The notes: a model not told the origin generated them from the letters alone. A stretch of DNA of 64,000 nucleotides from Carnobacterium_B sp040274945 (GCF_040274945.1 NZ_JBEMAR010000006.1:1-64000), one strand, 5' to 3'; counted from the stretch's first letter, positions 24,503 to 34,076 are shown. Numbers and translations: made by a program.

Positions 24503-25219
24503 ATGAGCAAGTTTAATGAAATTTTTTTAGATCTTGAAGCAGCGATTTTAAATCAGCGATTTATTTCTGGCGATCTTTTACCTAGTGAAAATGAATTAGT
24601 CAAAACCTACAATGTTTCCCGTGAAACAATTCGAAAAGCTTTAAATTTACTTTTAGAAAAAGGGTATATACAAAAAGTACAAGGCAAAGGTTCTATTGTT
24701 TTAGATATTAAGCGCTTTGATTTTCCTGTATCTGGGTTGACCAGTTACAAAGAACTCCAAGACGCACAAAATATGAATAGTCAAACAATGGTGGTATCCA
24801 ACAGCTTGCTGCCTGTTTCAGAAGAGTTAGCGAATCATTTAAATCTTTCTGTAGGTACTCCTGTTTTGTATCTTGAACGATTAAGAAAAGTACATGGAGA
24901 AGTGGTTATCATTGATAAGGATTATTTAATTACTTCTATTGTTCCAAGTATCCCGGATGAAGCCGCTGAAGATTCGTTGTATCACTATATTGAACAAACA
25001 TTGGGTTTATCTATTGGGTATGCTCAAAAAGAAATAACGGTAGATCTTATTACTGAAGAAGATAAACGATTGATGGATCTACAAGAAGATACCCACGTTG
25101 TGGTCGTGCGAAGCGATGTCTACTTAGAAGATACAACCCTATTTCAGCATACCGAATCTCGTCATCGTTTGGATCGCTTTCGATTTGTCGATTTTGCCAG
25201 ACGCCGAAATTCTTTATAA
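24503..25219 (+). CDS. treR: Trehalose operon repressor TreR (GntR family)
   Basis: GntR/HutC-type regulator of 238 residues. The winged-helix N-terminus (about 1-70) includes LPSENELVKTYNVSRETIRKAL, and a UTRA effector domain (about 85-230) probably senses trehalose-6-phosphate. Downstream and convergent lie treC and treB. The palindrome ACTTGTATATACAAGT ahead of treB is the expected operator. Transcribed alone, with a terminator shared with treC. Confidence 0.92.
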   Translation: MSKFNEIFLDLEAAILNQRFISGDLLPSENELVKTYNVSRETIRKALNLLLEKGYIQKVQGKGSIVLDIKRFDFPVSGLTSYKELQDAQNMNSQTMVVSNSLLPVSEELANHLNLSVGTPVLYLERLRKVHGEVVIIDKDYLITSIVPSIPDEAAEDSLYHYIEQTLGLSIGYAQKEITVDLITEEDKRLMDLQEDTHVVVVRSDVYLEDTTLFQHTESRHRLDRFRFVDFARRRNSL

Positions 25220-25222
25220 GCA

Positions 25223-25260
25223 CAAAAAAGGAAACTGATAATTATCAGTTTCCTTTTTTG
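25223..25260. terminator. Shared terminator of treR and treC
   Basis: Perfect palindrome GGAAACTGATAATTATCAGTTTCC core (24 bases from 25230) with A and T runs on both sides; works both ways. Confidence 0.9.
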
Positions 25261-25261
25261 T

Positions 25262-26923
25262 TTAATCAGCTTCAAAATAAAAAGCAATGGTTTCGTAAGG
25301 ACCTAATTCTAGGTTAGTACTAATTGCTCTTTCTTTTCCATTTCCAATAAGGTAGCGACTAGGTTTCGTTAAAAATTCTTCTGGAATTTCCAATGTTACT
25401 GCATCTGAATAAAAATGGTTGAGTACAAGCAACTGTTCACCTTCATATTCTCTAACATACCCATAAACACTCGGATGGTCCATCATGATTCCACGATAAC
25501 TTCCTTCAGAAATAACTGGCATTTCTTTTCTTAATTGAATCAATTTTTTATAAAAATTAAAGATGGATCCTTCTGCTTGTTCTTTTTCCACATTAATTTG
25601 ATGGTAGTTGTCAGCTAATTTTATCCATGGTTCTCCTGAAGTGAAGCCTGCATTTTCCTCATTTGTCCATTGCATCGGAGTCCGGCTATTATCTCGAGAT
25701 TTACTTTTGATGATTTCCATAATTTCTTCATGTGGTAAATCTTTTGTTTTTAATTCTTTATATGCATTATGCGTTTCAATGTCTACATAATCTGTAATTT
25801 CTTGAAATTCCGGATCTGTCATCCCAATTTCTTCCCCTTGATAAATATAAGGAGTCCCACGCAGCAAATGAATTGACTGAGCGAAGAGTTTAGCAGAAGC
25901 TTCAAAATGATTCACTGGATCTCCAAACCGGCTTATCACACGTGGTTGGTCATGGTTGTTCCAGAATAATGCATTCCATCCATTTCCACGAGACATGCCT
26001 TCCTGCCAATCGTTGAGTAACTCTTTTAATTTTATAAAGTCAAATGGTGTTTTGCTCCATTTTTCGCCATCTAAATAATCAACTTTTAAATGATGGAAAC
26101 TAAAGACCATTGATAGTTCATGTTTAGCAGGATTAGAATAAGCAATTCCATTTTCAATCGTTGTTGAAGACATTTCTCCCACTGTCATGATGATATCCGA
26201 ATATTTTCCAAACGTTTTTTGATTCATTTCATGGATAAATTCATGCGCGATTGGGCGATCTGTATACAGTGATTTCCCTATATTATCTTCTGCATCTAAA
26301 AGTTCTTCATCTTTGCCGATTACATTAATCACATCAAATCGGAATCCTTTTACGCCTTTTTCCAACCAAAAATTGACTACATTAAATACTTCTTCTCTTA
26401 CTTCAGGATTACGCCAATCTAAGTCAGCTTGCGATACATCATACAAATGCAAATACTCTTTTCCAGTATCAGCAAAAGGAGCCCAAGCTGGGCCGCCAAA
26501 TTTTGAGACCCAGTTCGTTGGGTGACTTCCATCTGCTTTTGGTTCACGCAAGATGTAATAATCTTGATATTTTTTTTCACCTTTAAGAGCTTTTTGGAAC
26601 CATTCATGTTCGATAGAGGTATGATTTAACACCATATCTAACATGACTTCCAATTGATGGTCCTTCGCTACAGCAATGAGTTCCTCAAAATCTTCCATTG
26701 TTCCAAATAAAGGATCGATTTCTACATAATTAGCGATATCATAGCCATTGTCTTTTTGTGGAGAAATGAAGAATGGATTGATCCATAATACATCAACGCC
26801 TAACTCAGCTAAATAGGGTATTTTCTCAATAATTCCTTTTAAATCTCCTACTCCATCTCCATTTGAATCCTTAAAAGATTTTGGGTAAATCTGATACACG
26901 ACTTTCTCATGAAAGGTACTCAT
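25262..26923 (-). CDS. treC: Alpha,alpha-phosphotrehalase
   Basis: Cytosolic GH13 enzyme that cleaves trehalose-6-phosphate to glucose and glucose-6-phosphate. The GH13 regions are visible: DMVLNHTS, the nucleophile in GFRFDVINV, the acid/base in VGEMSS and WNNHDQPR. Length 553 is normal. It follows treB by 21 bases and is co-transcribed with it. Oligo-1,6-glucosidase is the near alternative, but the treB and treR context favours phosphotrehalase. Confidence 0.93.
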   Translation of the reverse strand: MSTFHEKVVYQIYPKSFKDSNGDGVGDLKGIIEKIPYLAELGVDVLWINPFFISPQKDNGYDIANYVEIDPLFGTMEDFEELIAVAKDHQLEVMLDMVLNHTSIEHEWFQKALKGEKKYQDYYILREPKADGSHPTNWVSKFGGPAWAPFADTGKEYLHLYDVSQADLDWRNPEVREEVFNVVNFWLEKGVKGFRFDVINVIGKDEELLDAEDNIGKSLYTDRPIAHEFIHEMNQKTFGKYSDIIMTVGEMSSTTIENGIAYSNPAKHELSMVFSFHHLKVDYLDGEKWSKTPFDFIKLKELLNDWQEGMSRGNGWNALFWNNHDQPRVISRFGDPVNHFEASAKLFAQSIHLLRGTPYIYQGEEIGMTDPEFQEITDYVDIETHNAYKELKTKDLPHEEIMEIIKSKSRDNSRTPMQWTNEENAGFTSGEPWIKLADNYHQINVEKEQAEGSIFNFYKKLIQLRKEMPVISEGSYRGIMMDHPSVYGYVREYEGEQLLVLNHFYSDAVTLEIPEEFLTKPSRYLIGNGKERAISTNLELGPYETIAFYFEAD

Positions 26924-26944
26924 TTTATTCCTACTTTCTAAAAA

Positions 26945-28402
26945 TTATTTTCCTAATTCTGGTTCTGTAACAACAACTTGATCTGATTTATTTAAAATAT
27001 TGTATTTACGGAAAACGACTGTTAAAACAAACGGCACTACTATTGCGATTACCATACAAATAGCGAAGATAACCCAATATTGATTTTGAATCGATAGAAT
27101 CCCTGGAAGTCCACCAACACCAATTGAATTGGCTGTTACATTAAAGATAGTTGCTACTAATCCGGCAATACCTGATCCGATCATAGCCGCCACAAATGGG
27201 TAAATGTATTTGATATTGATCCCAAACATAGCGGGTTCAGTTACGCCTAGGTAACAAGAAATCATTGCTGGAATAGACACTTGTTCTTCTTTTTCATTTC
27301 CACGGTGTAAGAAGATAATAGCCAGCACTGCTGAACCTTGAGCAATATTTGATAAAGCGATCATTGGCCATAAATTCGTTCCATCAAAGTCAGCAATCAA
27401 TTGTAGATCGATTGCATTCGTCATATGGTGCAATCCGGTAATAACTAATGGTGCATATAAGAAACCGAACAGGGCCCCAAATAACCAGTTAAATGAGCTT
27501 CCTAATCCTGCATAAACGACACTTGAAACCCAGTTTCCTATAACCCAACCAATTGGTCCTAAAACCGTATGAGCAACCAAAACCGTTGGAACTAAAGCAA
27601 AGAATGGTACGAAAATCATTGAAATGGCTTGTGGGATAACTTTACGCAATCCTAATTCTAAATAGGCAAGTAAAAATCCAGCCAACATAGCAGGAATAAC
27701 TTGTGCTTGGTACCCAATCATATCAATAGTGAAATAACCAAAGTCCCAAACTGGTATTTCTGCTGCTGCTGTTCCGGCAACTGCATATGCATTCAGTAAT
27801 TGAGGTGACACTAATGTGATCCCTAATACGATACCTAAAATTTGAGTCGTTCCCATTTTCTTAGCAACACTCCATGTGATACCGACTGGTAAGAAGTGGA
27901 AAATGGCCTCACCAATCAACCATAAGAAAGAGTTCACACCACTCCAGAATTGAGAAACCTCAACAATTGTTTGACCATCAAGCCATCCCATTGGAACAGC
28001 TTCTAAGATGTTACGGAACCCTAAAATAAGACCCCCAACTACGATTGCTGGAATAATGGGTGTAAAGATTTCTGCTAAAACAGACATCGCACGTTGTACT
28101 GGATTTTGATTCTGTTTACTTGCTGCTTTCACTTCGTCCTTAGATACGCCTTCTTTTCCGGAAATTTTTGAAAAGACATTATAAAATGTGGCAACATCAT
28201 TGCCAATAATAACTTGATACTGACCGGCTTGAGTAAATGTACCTTTGACTGCGGGGATATCTTCGATTTTTTTGCTGTCTGCTTTTGCTGGATCATTTAA
28301 TACGAAACGCATGCGAGTGGCACAGTGACTGACTGCAGAAATATTATCGGGACCTCCGATGTCTTCTAAAAGCTGTTTTGCATCTTGCGTGTAATCTGCC
28401 AT
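26945..28402 (-). CDS. treB: Trehalose PTS transporter EIIBC
   Basis: Imports trehalose as trehalose-6-phosphate. The EIIB domain (1-85) carries the phospho-cysteine in SAVSHCATRMRF at residue 27, and the EIIC domain (about 110-470) has around ten membrane segments with GITEPAMFGIN-like GVTEPAMFGIN. There is no EIIA domain, so phosphate must come from a separate EIIA-Glc; the orphan EIIA at 59720 is a candidate. First gene of treB-treC, with a TreR operator and a cre-like site upstream. Confidence 0.94.
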   Translation of the reverse strand: MADYTQDAKQLLEDIGGPDNISAVSHCATRMRFVLNDPAKADSKKIEDIPAVKGTFTQAGQYQVIIGNDVATFYNVFSKISGKEGVSKDEVKAASKQNQNPVQRAMSVLAEIFTPIIPAIVVGGLILGFRNILEAVPMGWLDGQTIVEVSQFWSGVNSFLWLIGEAIFHFLPVGITWSVAKKMGTTQILGIVLGITLVSPQLLNAYAVAGTAAAEIPVWDFGYFTIDMIGYQAQVIPAMLAGFLLAYLELGLRKVIPQAISMIFVPFFALVPTVLVAHTVLGPIGWVIGNWVSSVVYAGLGSSFNWLFGALFGFLYAPLVITGLHHMTNAIDLQLIADFDGTNLWPMIALSNIAQGSAVLAIIFLHRGNEKEEQVSIPAMISCYLGVTEPAMFGINIKYIYPFVAAMIGSGIAGLVATIFNVTANSIGVGGLPGILSIQNQYWVIFAICMVIAIVVPFVLTVVFRKYNILNKSDQVVVTEPELGK

Positions 28403-28435
28403 TTTTTTTCCTCCTCAGAAAAAGTTATAATTGCA

Positions 28436-28451
28436 ACTTGTATATACAAGT
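28436..28451. promoter_or_regulatory. TreR operator
   Basis: Perfect 16-base palindrome ACTTGTATATACAAGT, just downstream of the treB -10 on the minus strand. It fits the TTGTATATACAA type operator of TreR. Confidence 0.88.
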
Positions 28452-28455
28452 ACAA

Positions 28456-28491
28456 TGTAACCTTTTTCTTTTAGAAATGCAAGCGTTTTAT
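28456..28491 (-). promoter_or_regulatory. treB promoter with overlapping cre-like site
   Basis: Minus-strand TTGCAT, 17 bases, TACATT. On the plus strand TGCAAGCGTTTTAT (28478-28491) resembles the CcpA cre site and overlaps the -35, so glucose repression by CcpA is likely. About two bases differ from the cre consensus. Confidence 0.65.
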
Positions 28492-28508
28492 CTTTGCTTT
28501 TTGATAAA

Positions 28509-28550
28509 TAAAAAGAGTGATTTAAGAACTAGTCTTAAATCACTCTTTTT
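28509..28550 (-). terminator. Terminator of the BceAB-like genes
   Basis: AAAAAGAGTGATTTAAGA / TCTTAAATCACTCTTTTT with a five-base loop: an 18-base perfect stem. Confidence 0.9.
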
Positions 28551-28562
28551 CCGGTTAACAAA

Positions 28563-30527
28563 TTATTTAACGATGCTGTAATAAACCTTTGAGGTTACTT
28601 GATAAATGATGCCATAGATTACACTATAGCCAACAATTACACCTGCAAAACACCAAAAAATTAATGTTGTATCTACTACATTAAAAAGTAATAGCAGTTT
28701 TTGGATAATTGGAAAGGCAAATGCAACATGGATCACCGCAATGACTAGAGGCAATAAGAACATCCAAATAATTTGTAAACGAGTCGTTTTGCGAATCGTT
28801 TGTTTGTCTAATCCTACTTTTTGCATGATTTGGAATTTTTCTCGATCATCATAGCCTTCTGAAACTTGTTTAAAGTATGTGATTAAAGCTGCTCCAAAGG
28901 TAAACAGTAATCCAAGGAAAATACCTAAGAATAAGAAGCCGCCATTCACATCATACAATTCAACACTTAAGAGCTCTTTTGAATCAAAGTATGAACCTTC
29001 TCTACTGTTCAATTTATCTGCCAATTTCTCAGAATAGCTTTTTTTCTGTTCTTGTGTTCCAGTCGTATTCCATGAAATCATCGCTTCCATAGGAACATCA
29101 TACTCGATTTCTGATGCCTGAATATTATAGTCTATAATAGACTGAAGAACTTCTTTTGATTCAACTACAAGAATCATATTAGGGCTTAGCAATTTGTCCA
29201 TTTTGATAGGATTTTCTATCTTTGACTTGATTTGATAAGTTGCATCCCCTATAAGCAATGTTGAAAAGTCATAGTCATCTTTTAAGTCATAAACCAATAT
29301 TTCATCAGATTCTAGATCAATTGTTTGATTTGTCATTTTTTCATAGTCTTCTTGTACGATTATTTTAGCTTGAAAAAGTTCATTTGCAGAATAATCCGTT
29401 TCGCCAAGAATCAGTTCATTATCTGCTACTATTGGATTCAAGTTATAGTAGGTATAGATTTCTGTACCTGTTACTTCTAACCCTGTTGCTTCCGTTTCTT
29501 TTTGAATTTCTTTAAATTCTTCTTCTAGATTAGCCTCTGTATAATACGTTATTTTATTTTCATAAGGAAAGCGGATATCTAACGTTCCTTGTATACCTAT
29601 AAAAACAGCTATCGTAGTCGCTACTGCAACGATGACCATCGTTGCTAAAATAGTAATATTAGCTAATCCTGCGGCGTTTTGTTTCATTCGATAAAGCATA
29701 CCAGAAATTGAAATAAATGGGCTTGGACGGTAATACAATTTCTTGTTTTTCTTCAATGCTTTTAGGATAAATATTGATCCGGAAATGAATAAGAAATACG
29801 TACCTACAATAACCAAAAGTACTGCAAGTAAAAAGTAAATAATTGCATCCATTGGGTTATCAATCGTTACAGACAGATAGTAACCTGATCCAATCAATAA
29901 TAATGATAGAATAAAAAGGAAAATAGAACTTTTTGGCTCCCGTTCTCCTGTTTGTTTCCCTTTAATCAATTGAATAGGATTAGAAAACGTTACTTGAGTG
30001 ATGTTATAGATCAATGTCACCAAAAAGATGAGAACAAATAATCCAATCGTAATCAGTACAGCATTCAATGTAAAAGGAAAAGACATTTTTACGCCAAATT
30101 TTAAAACATAATTTAAAACAAGAAAAGCAAGTTCTCCCAGTAGATGTCCGAGAATCAAACCTACAATAATGCTAAAAGAGCTTGTTACTAATGATTCAAT
30201 CGTTAAGATTCTCGAAACATGCTTCTTCTTCATTCCTAGTATCGCGTACAATCCAATTTCTTTTTTCCGTCGTTTAATCAGGAAACTGTTGGTATATAAA
30301 ATAAACAGAAAGGAAAATACCCCAATCACTACTGCTCCAACAGTAAAAAACATAGGTAAAGACGCATTTCTCGTCTGAACGAATTTGTTTCCCATTAAGG
30401 CAACCATCATATAAAACATCGCTACTGTAGCAATAGAAGCAAAAATATAAGGTAAATAAATTTGCTTATTGGATTTAAGGTTACGTAGAGCTAACTTTGA
30501 AAAAAACCCTCTATTCATGCTGCTCAC
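28563..30527 (-). CDS. BceB-like ABC transporter permease
   Basis: A 654-residue permease with ten predicted membrane segments (one N-terminal, groups of three, three and three) and a large external domain of about 200 residues between segments 7 and 8 (about 320-530), the signature of BceB/VraG-type peptide-antibiotic transporters. FtsX-like repeats flank it. It overlaps the ATPase gene by 17 bases. Together with the ATPase and the kinase it probably forms a flux-sensing complex detecting and removing cell-wall-active peptides such as bacitracin or nisin; the exact substrate cannot be read from sequence. Confidence 0.88.
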   Translation of the reverse strand: MSSMNRGFFSKLALRNLKSNKQIYLPYIFASIATVAMFYMMVALMGNKFVQTRNASLPMFFTVGAVVIGVFSFLFILYTNSFLIKRRKKEIGLYAILGMKKKHVSRILTIESLVTSSFSIIVGLILGHLLGELAFLVLNYVLKFGVKMSFPFTLNAVLITIGLFVLIFLVTLIYNITQVTFSNPIQLIKGKQTGEREPKSSIFLFILSLLLIGSGYYLSVTIDNPMDAIIYFLLAVLLVIVGTYFLFISGSIFILKALKKNKKLYYRPSPFISISGMLYRMKQNAAGLANITILATMVIVAVATTIAVFIGIQGTLDIRFPYENKITYYTEANLEEEFKEIQKETEATGLEVTGTEIYTYYNLNPIVADNELILGETDYSANELFQAKIIVQEDYEKMTNQTIDLESDEILVYDLKDDYDFSTLLIGDATYQIKSKIENPIKMDKLLSPNMILVVESKEVLQSIIDYNIQASEIEYDVPMEAMISWNTTGTQEQKKSYSEKLADKLNSREGSYFDSKELLSVELYDVNGGFLFLGIFLGLLFTFGAALITYFKQVSEGYDDREKFQIMQKVGLDKQTIRKTTRLQIIWMFLLPLVIAVIHVAFAFPIIQKLLLLFNVVDTTLIFWCFAGVIVGYSVIYGIIYQVTSKVYYSIVK

Positions 30528-31278
30528 CTCTATTAGCTAGTACGACCAACGCTTGAGAAATTTTGTCCATGAACTGATCTGGCGTTTGTTCTCCACGGTA
30601 AATTTCGTGGTACACTTCACCATCTTGAATGAACAAGACCCGATTCGAGTAAGCAGCAGCTCTTGTACTATGAGTGACCATGATAATGGTTTGGCCAGCG
30701 TTATTGATGGTTTCAAAAGTTTCTAATAGGCTTTGGCTGGATTTTGAATCTAATGCTCCAGTTGGTTCATCAGCAAGAAGTAATTTAGGATTAGTGATCA
30801 AAGCACGAGCTACAGCTGCACGTTGTTTTTGTCCTCCAGATACTTCGTAAGGATAATGATTGATCAACCCATCAATTTTCATCTTTTTAACAATTGGCAT
30901 CAGACGATGTTCCATTTCAGTTATTGGCGTATTAGAAAGTACTAGTGGCAATAAAATATTGTCTTTAATTGAGAAGTTGTCTAGTAAGTTAAAGTCTTGA
31001 AACACAAACCCAAGATAGTCTCTACGGAAATTAGAAATATCACTGTCTTTAATTCCTGTTAAATCATTTCCATCTAGCAAGACCTCTCCACCTGTACCAG
31101 TATCCAGTGTTGCTAAAATATTTAATAAGCTGGTCTTACCAGAACCTGATTCTCCCATAATGGAGACAAATTCTCCTTTTTCTACTGAAAAATTCACGTC
31201 TTTTAAAGCCTGCACTTCCTGTGTTGAGAACCTTCCTGTATATGTCTTTTTTAAATGACTCACTTTTAATAATGTCAT
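30511..31278 (-). CDS. BceA-like ABC transporter ATP-binding protein
   Basis: A 255-residue ABC ATPase of the MacB/BceA class: Walker A GESGSGKTS at 42-50, Q-loop VFQDFNLLD, signature VSGGQKQRAAVARAL and Walker B LLLADEPTGALD. It is cytosolic, partner of the downstream permease, and overlaps it. A BceR-type operator-like repeat lies 98 bases upstream, supporting control by the adjacent two-component genes. Confidence 0.92.
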   Translation of the reverse strand: MTLLKVSHLKKTYTGRFSTQEVQALKDVNFSVEKGEFVSIMGESGSGKTSLLNILATLDTGTGGEVLLDGNDLTGIKDSDISNFRRDYLGFVFQDFNLLDNFSIKDNILLPLVLSNTPITEMEHRLMPIVKKMKIDGLINHYPYEVSGGQKQRAAVARALITNPKLLLADEPTGALDSKSSQSLLETFETINNAGQTIIMVTHSTRAAAYSNRVLFIQDGEVYHEIYRGEQTPDQFMDKISQALVVLANRGEQHE

Positions 31279-31375
31279 AATTGTTTCCTCCTGTTCATTT
31301 CTTTATTTCTATTACTAGTTTAATAAAAATGAACAATGGTTGCTTTTATCTCTTCTTACAGATAGCGATTAAACC

Positions 31376-31389
31376 TTACACTTTCGTAA
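31376..31389. promoter_or_regulatory. BceR-type operator upstream of the ABC genes
   Basis: TTACA-CTTT-CGTAA differs at one base from the TNACA-N4-TGTAA pattern known for BceR-like regulators, between the kinase stop and the ATPase start. Confidence 0.6.
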
Positions 31390-31398
31390 GATTCAGTA

Positions 31399-32451
31399 TT
31401 AATAATCTTTTATTAGTGAAGTTCGGGCTAAATCGATCATTACTTTCGTGCCTTTTCCTACAGTTGACTCGATTGACATCTCATGACCAAGGCGTTTTGT
31501 AATTTCCTGACTAAGAAATAAACCAAGCCCTGTTGATTTTTCATGTATTCTTCCATTAAAACCGGAATAGCCACGTTCAAAAATACGCGGCAAATCTTCA
31601 GAGCGAATGCCAATACCTGTATCTTCAATAATAAGTTGGTCTTCTTTAGTTGGGCTCATATAAATTTTTATTCTACCGCCTTCTGGAGTATATTTTAAGC
31701 TATTAGAAAGAATTTGTTCTACTAATACCTTTAACCACTTCTCATCTGATAAAACAGATTTATCGGTTTCTTGGTAATTTAATTGGATATGTTTATAAAT
31801 AAATAGAATTGAAGACTTTTTAACCGTTTCTTTGATGACTCGATCAAGCGAAACTTGTGCAAAGTCCAAATCAGAACCACTTTGCTCAATTTTCAAATAA
31901 TTCAACGCCATATGTGTATAGTTTTCAATCTGCAATAACTCTTGTTCCATTTGATGGCTAAATAGTGATTTAGTATCCCGTTGCATCAATAAGCTGATAG
32001 CTGAAATGGGTGTTTTGATCTGATGCAGCCACAAGGTAAAATAGTCCATTTGAGACGCATTGCGTTGTAGACTCTTTTGGTTGATTTGTTGTATCTCTCC
32101 CATTAAGTTTTCAATTTTAAGATGAAAAAAATCTTCACTCAAATCACGATTCGATGACAGTTGCTTCAATGTATCGATCGGGTCTTTATCTAATCGTTCC
32201 AACAATCGAAATTTTTTGTAATACCTTGAAAATTTAAATAAGAAGAAGCACCCGCCTATAAATAGAGAAAGTTCAATACTAAATACTAAAAAGTACAATG
32301 GCAATTGTCCTAATACATAAATAAAGCTAAACACACCTAAGTTAAGTGCGTACGCTAAAAAGAACGAGTAGTTAGCCTTTAGAAACGCCTTGAAGATATC
32401 GATTACTTTATTAGTTGATTTCAATAGAGTCATCATCCTTTTGTAGGCCAT
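31399..32451 (-). CDS. BceS-like intramembrane-sensing histidine kinase
   Basis: About 350 residues. Two membrane segments (about 30-52 and 57-78) with almost no external loop are typical of kinases that sense through a BceAB transporter. The H-box is LHQIKTPISAISLL and the ATP-lid GLGLFLSQEITKRLG. I chose the ATG at 32451 since AAAGG lies eight bases before it; it overlaps the regulator gene by 41 bases. In-frame ATGs at 32436 and 32433 are alternatives with tighter spacing. Confidence 0.85.
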   Translation of the reverse strand: MAYKRMMTLLKSTNKVIDIFKAFLKANYSFFLAYALNLGVFSFIYVLGQLPLYFLVFSIELSLFIGGCFFLFKFSRYYKKFRLLERLDKDPIDTLKQLSSNRDLSEDFFHLKIENLMGEIQQINQKSLQRNASQMDYFTLWLHQIKTPISAISLLMQRDTKSLFSHQMEQELLQIENYTHMALNYLKIEQSGSDLDFAQVSLDRVIKETVKKSSILFIYKHIQLNYQETDKSVLSDEKWLKVLVEQILSNSLKYTPEGGRIKIYMSPTKEDQLIIEDTGIGIRSEDLPRIFERGYSGFNGRIHEKSTGLGLFLSQEITKRLGHEMSIESTVGKGTKVMIDLARTSLIKDY

Positions 32452-33109
32452 ACCCATAGCCTTTTTTTGTGACAATAAATGAAGTCAAACCCAATTCTGT
32501 CAGTTTTTTTCGTAGACGATTGATGTTAACTGCTAATGTATTGTCATCAATAAATGAATCATTTTCCCATAATTTCATCATAATCGCTTCTCGGGATACA
32601 AATGCCCCTTTTTGTAAAAATAAGACTTCTAAAATTTTCATTTCATTTTTTGTCAGCTCAACTTCTAGATCTTGATAGTGAATCTTTAATTCACTCGTTT
32701 TTAGATAGACTTGCTGATAACTTAAATAAGTATCATTTCCCGTAAAATCATACGTTCTGCGCAATAGCGCTTGTATCTTCGCTAGAGCAACAGTTAAATC
32801 AAATGGTTTACTAATAAAGTCATCTGCTCCCATTTGAATAGCCATCACAATATCCATTCGCTCATTTTGAGAAGAAATAAAAATAATCGGTACTTGTGAA
32901 ATTTTGCGAATTTCTGTACACCAGTAATAGCCATTAAAATAGGGCAGTTTAATATCGATTAAGACTAATTGAGGTGCTTCATGTGTGAATGTATCCATAA
33001 CCCCATTAAAGTCTGTCACATGGAACGCATCGTATTGCCATTTCGTTAACTCTTCTTGTAAACTTGAAGCAATTACTAAGTCATCTTCAATAATCATAAT
33101 TTTAACCAT
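32411..33109 (-). CDS. BceR-like response regulator
   Basis: OmpR-family regulator of 232 residues: a receiver domain with the phospho-Asp in LVLIDIKLPYFNG, the KPFDL lysine, and a winged-helix C-terminus. I chose the ATG at 33109, which has TAGG eight bases upstream; an in-frame GTG three codons earlier is unlikely. It heads the four-gene group regulator-kinase-ATPase-permease and should activate the ATPase and permease genes through the TTACA repeat at 31376. Confidence 0.87.
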   Translation of the reverse strand: MVKIMIIEDDLVIASSLQEELTKWQYDAFHVTDFNGVMDTFTHEAPQLVLIDIKLPYFNGYYWCTEIRKISQVPIIFISSQNERMDIVMAIQMGADDFISKPFDLTVALAKIQALLRRTYDFTGNDTYLSYQQVYLKTSELKIHYQDLEVELTKNEMKILEVLFLQKGAFVSREAIMMKLWENDSFIDDNTLAVNINRLRKKLTELGLTSFIVTKKGYGYGLQKDDDSIEIN

Positions 33110-33207
33110 TTTACGCACCTACTTATCTTTAATTATTTACTACATACTATACAGGATTTTTTTCAATCATCCTATGAGACTTTTGCATTAGAAAGCAACT
33201 ATACTAC

Positions 33208-33255
33208 AAAAAAAGAAAGAATTCGGCTGATTGTGCTGCCCGAATTCTTTCTTTT
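33208..33255 (-). terminator. Terminator of jag
   Basis: AAAGAAAGAATTCGG / CCGAATTCTTTCTTT with a 12-base loop; T run on the minus strand. Confidence 0.88.
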
Positions 33256-33281
33256 ACTATTTTCTCTATAAAAATATTTAG

Positions 33282-34076
33282 TTACTTTGATTCAACGACT
33301 AAATAACGGTGAGGTTCATTGCCTTCAGAATGAGTAATAACAGAATCATCTTTACTTAAATAAAAATGAATTTGTTTTCTTTCAGAAGCAGGCATAGGTT
33401 CTAGGAATACAGGTTGCTTTGTACGTCGAACTTTCAAAGCAGTTCGTTCAGCTAGCTCTCTCAAAGCATTTTCACGGCGTTCTCGGTAATCTCCAACATT
33501 CACAATAGCAACAAATTTTGTTTTAGCATGACGATGAAGTAACACTTGAGCTAACGATTGTAAAGCATTTAATACTTTACCATGTTTCCCAATAATCAAA
33601 CCCGCTTTTTCTGTTTTAAATTGAAATACGATTTGGTCTTTTGTTTCTTCTACCGTGACTGTACTAGAAATACCCATTTTTTGCGTGATGTCTTGAAGGT
33701 AATCTGCTACCATTTTGATCGCTTGCTCATCATTTCGTTCCGTGTTAGTTACGGTAGAAAGATGATCCGTTTCTAAATGATTCGCTTCTGACAAGATTGG
33801 TGCTTTTTCTTGTACAGTTTCAACTTGGATTGTATCAGATGCTGGACTAAAAGTTTCCTCTTTAATAGAAGTTTCTTGAAAGATTTCTTTCGCGTTGTTA
33901 TCTATTGCCATTTTAGTGACCGTTACAACTGCATCTTTCTTACCTATTTTAAAAATTCCTTTTCTGCCTGGATCTATTATTTCAATAGAAGCTTCTTTTT
34001 TAGTAATCCCTAGTTTCTTCAATGCTTTTTGAGTAGCTTCCTCTATTGTTTCAGCTTGAGCTGTGTACTTATCCAT
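33282..34076 (-). CDS. jag: RNA-binding protein Jag (KhpB/EloR)
   Basis: A 264-residue protein with a Jag_N domain (1-50, TAQAETIEEATQKALKKLG), a linker, a type II KH domain around GLIIGKHGKVLNALQ (about 160-175) and a C-terminal R3H domain with ASERKQIHFYL. KhpB acts with KhpA on small RNAs and cell elongation in streptococci. It follows yidC on the same strand as in most Firmicutes; mnmE, usually next, is displaced 14 kb away. Confidence 0.95.
   Translation of the reverse strand: MDKYTAQAETIEEATQKALKKLGITKKEASIEIIDPGRKGIFKIGKKDAVVTVTKMAIDNNAKEIFQETSIKEETFSPASDTIQVETVQEKAPILSEANHLETDHLSTVTNTERNDEQAIKMVADYLQDITQKMGISSTVTVEETKDQIVFQFKTEKAGLIIGKHGKVLNALQSLAQVLLHRHAKTKFVAIVNVGDYRERRENALRELAERTALKVRRTKQPVFLEPMPASERKQIHFYLSKDDSVITHSEGNEPHRYLVVESK

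Noticed and set aside
32735..32748. ATTTCCCGTAAAAT as a further Noc box
   Set aside because: Two mismatches including the central palindrome; too weak to claim.
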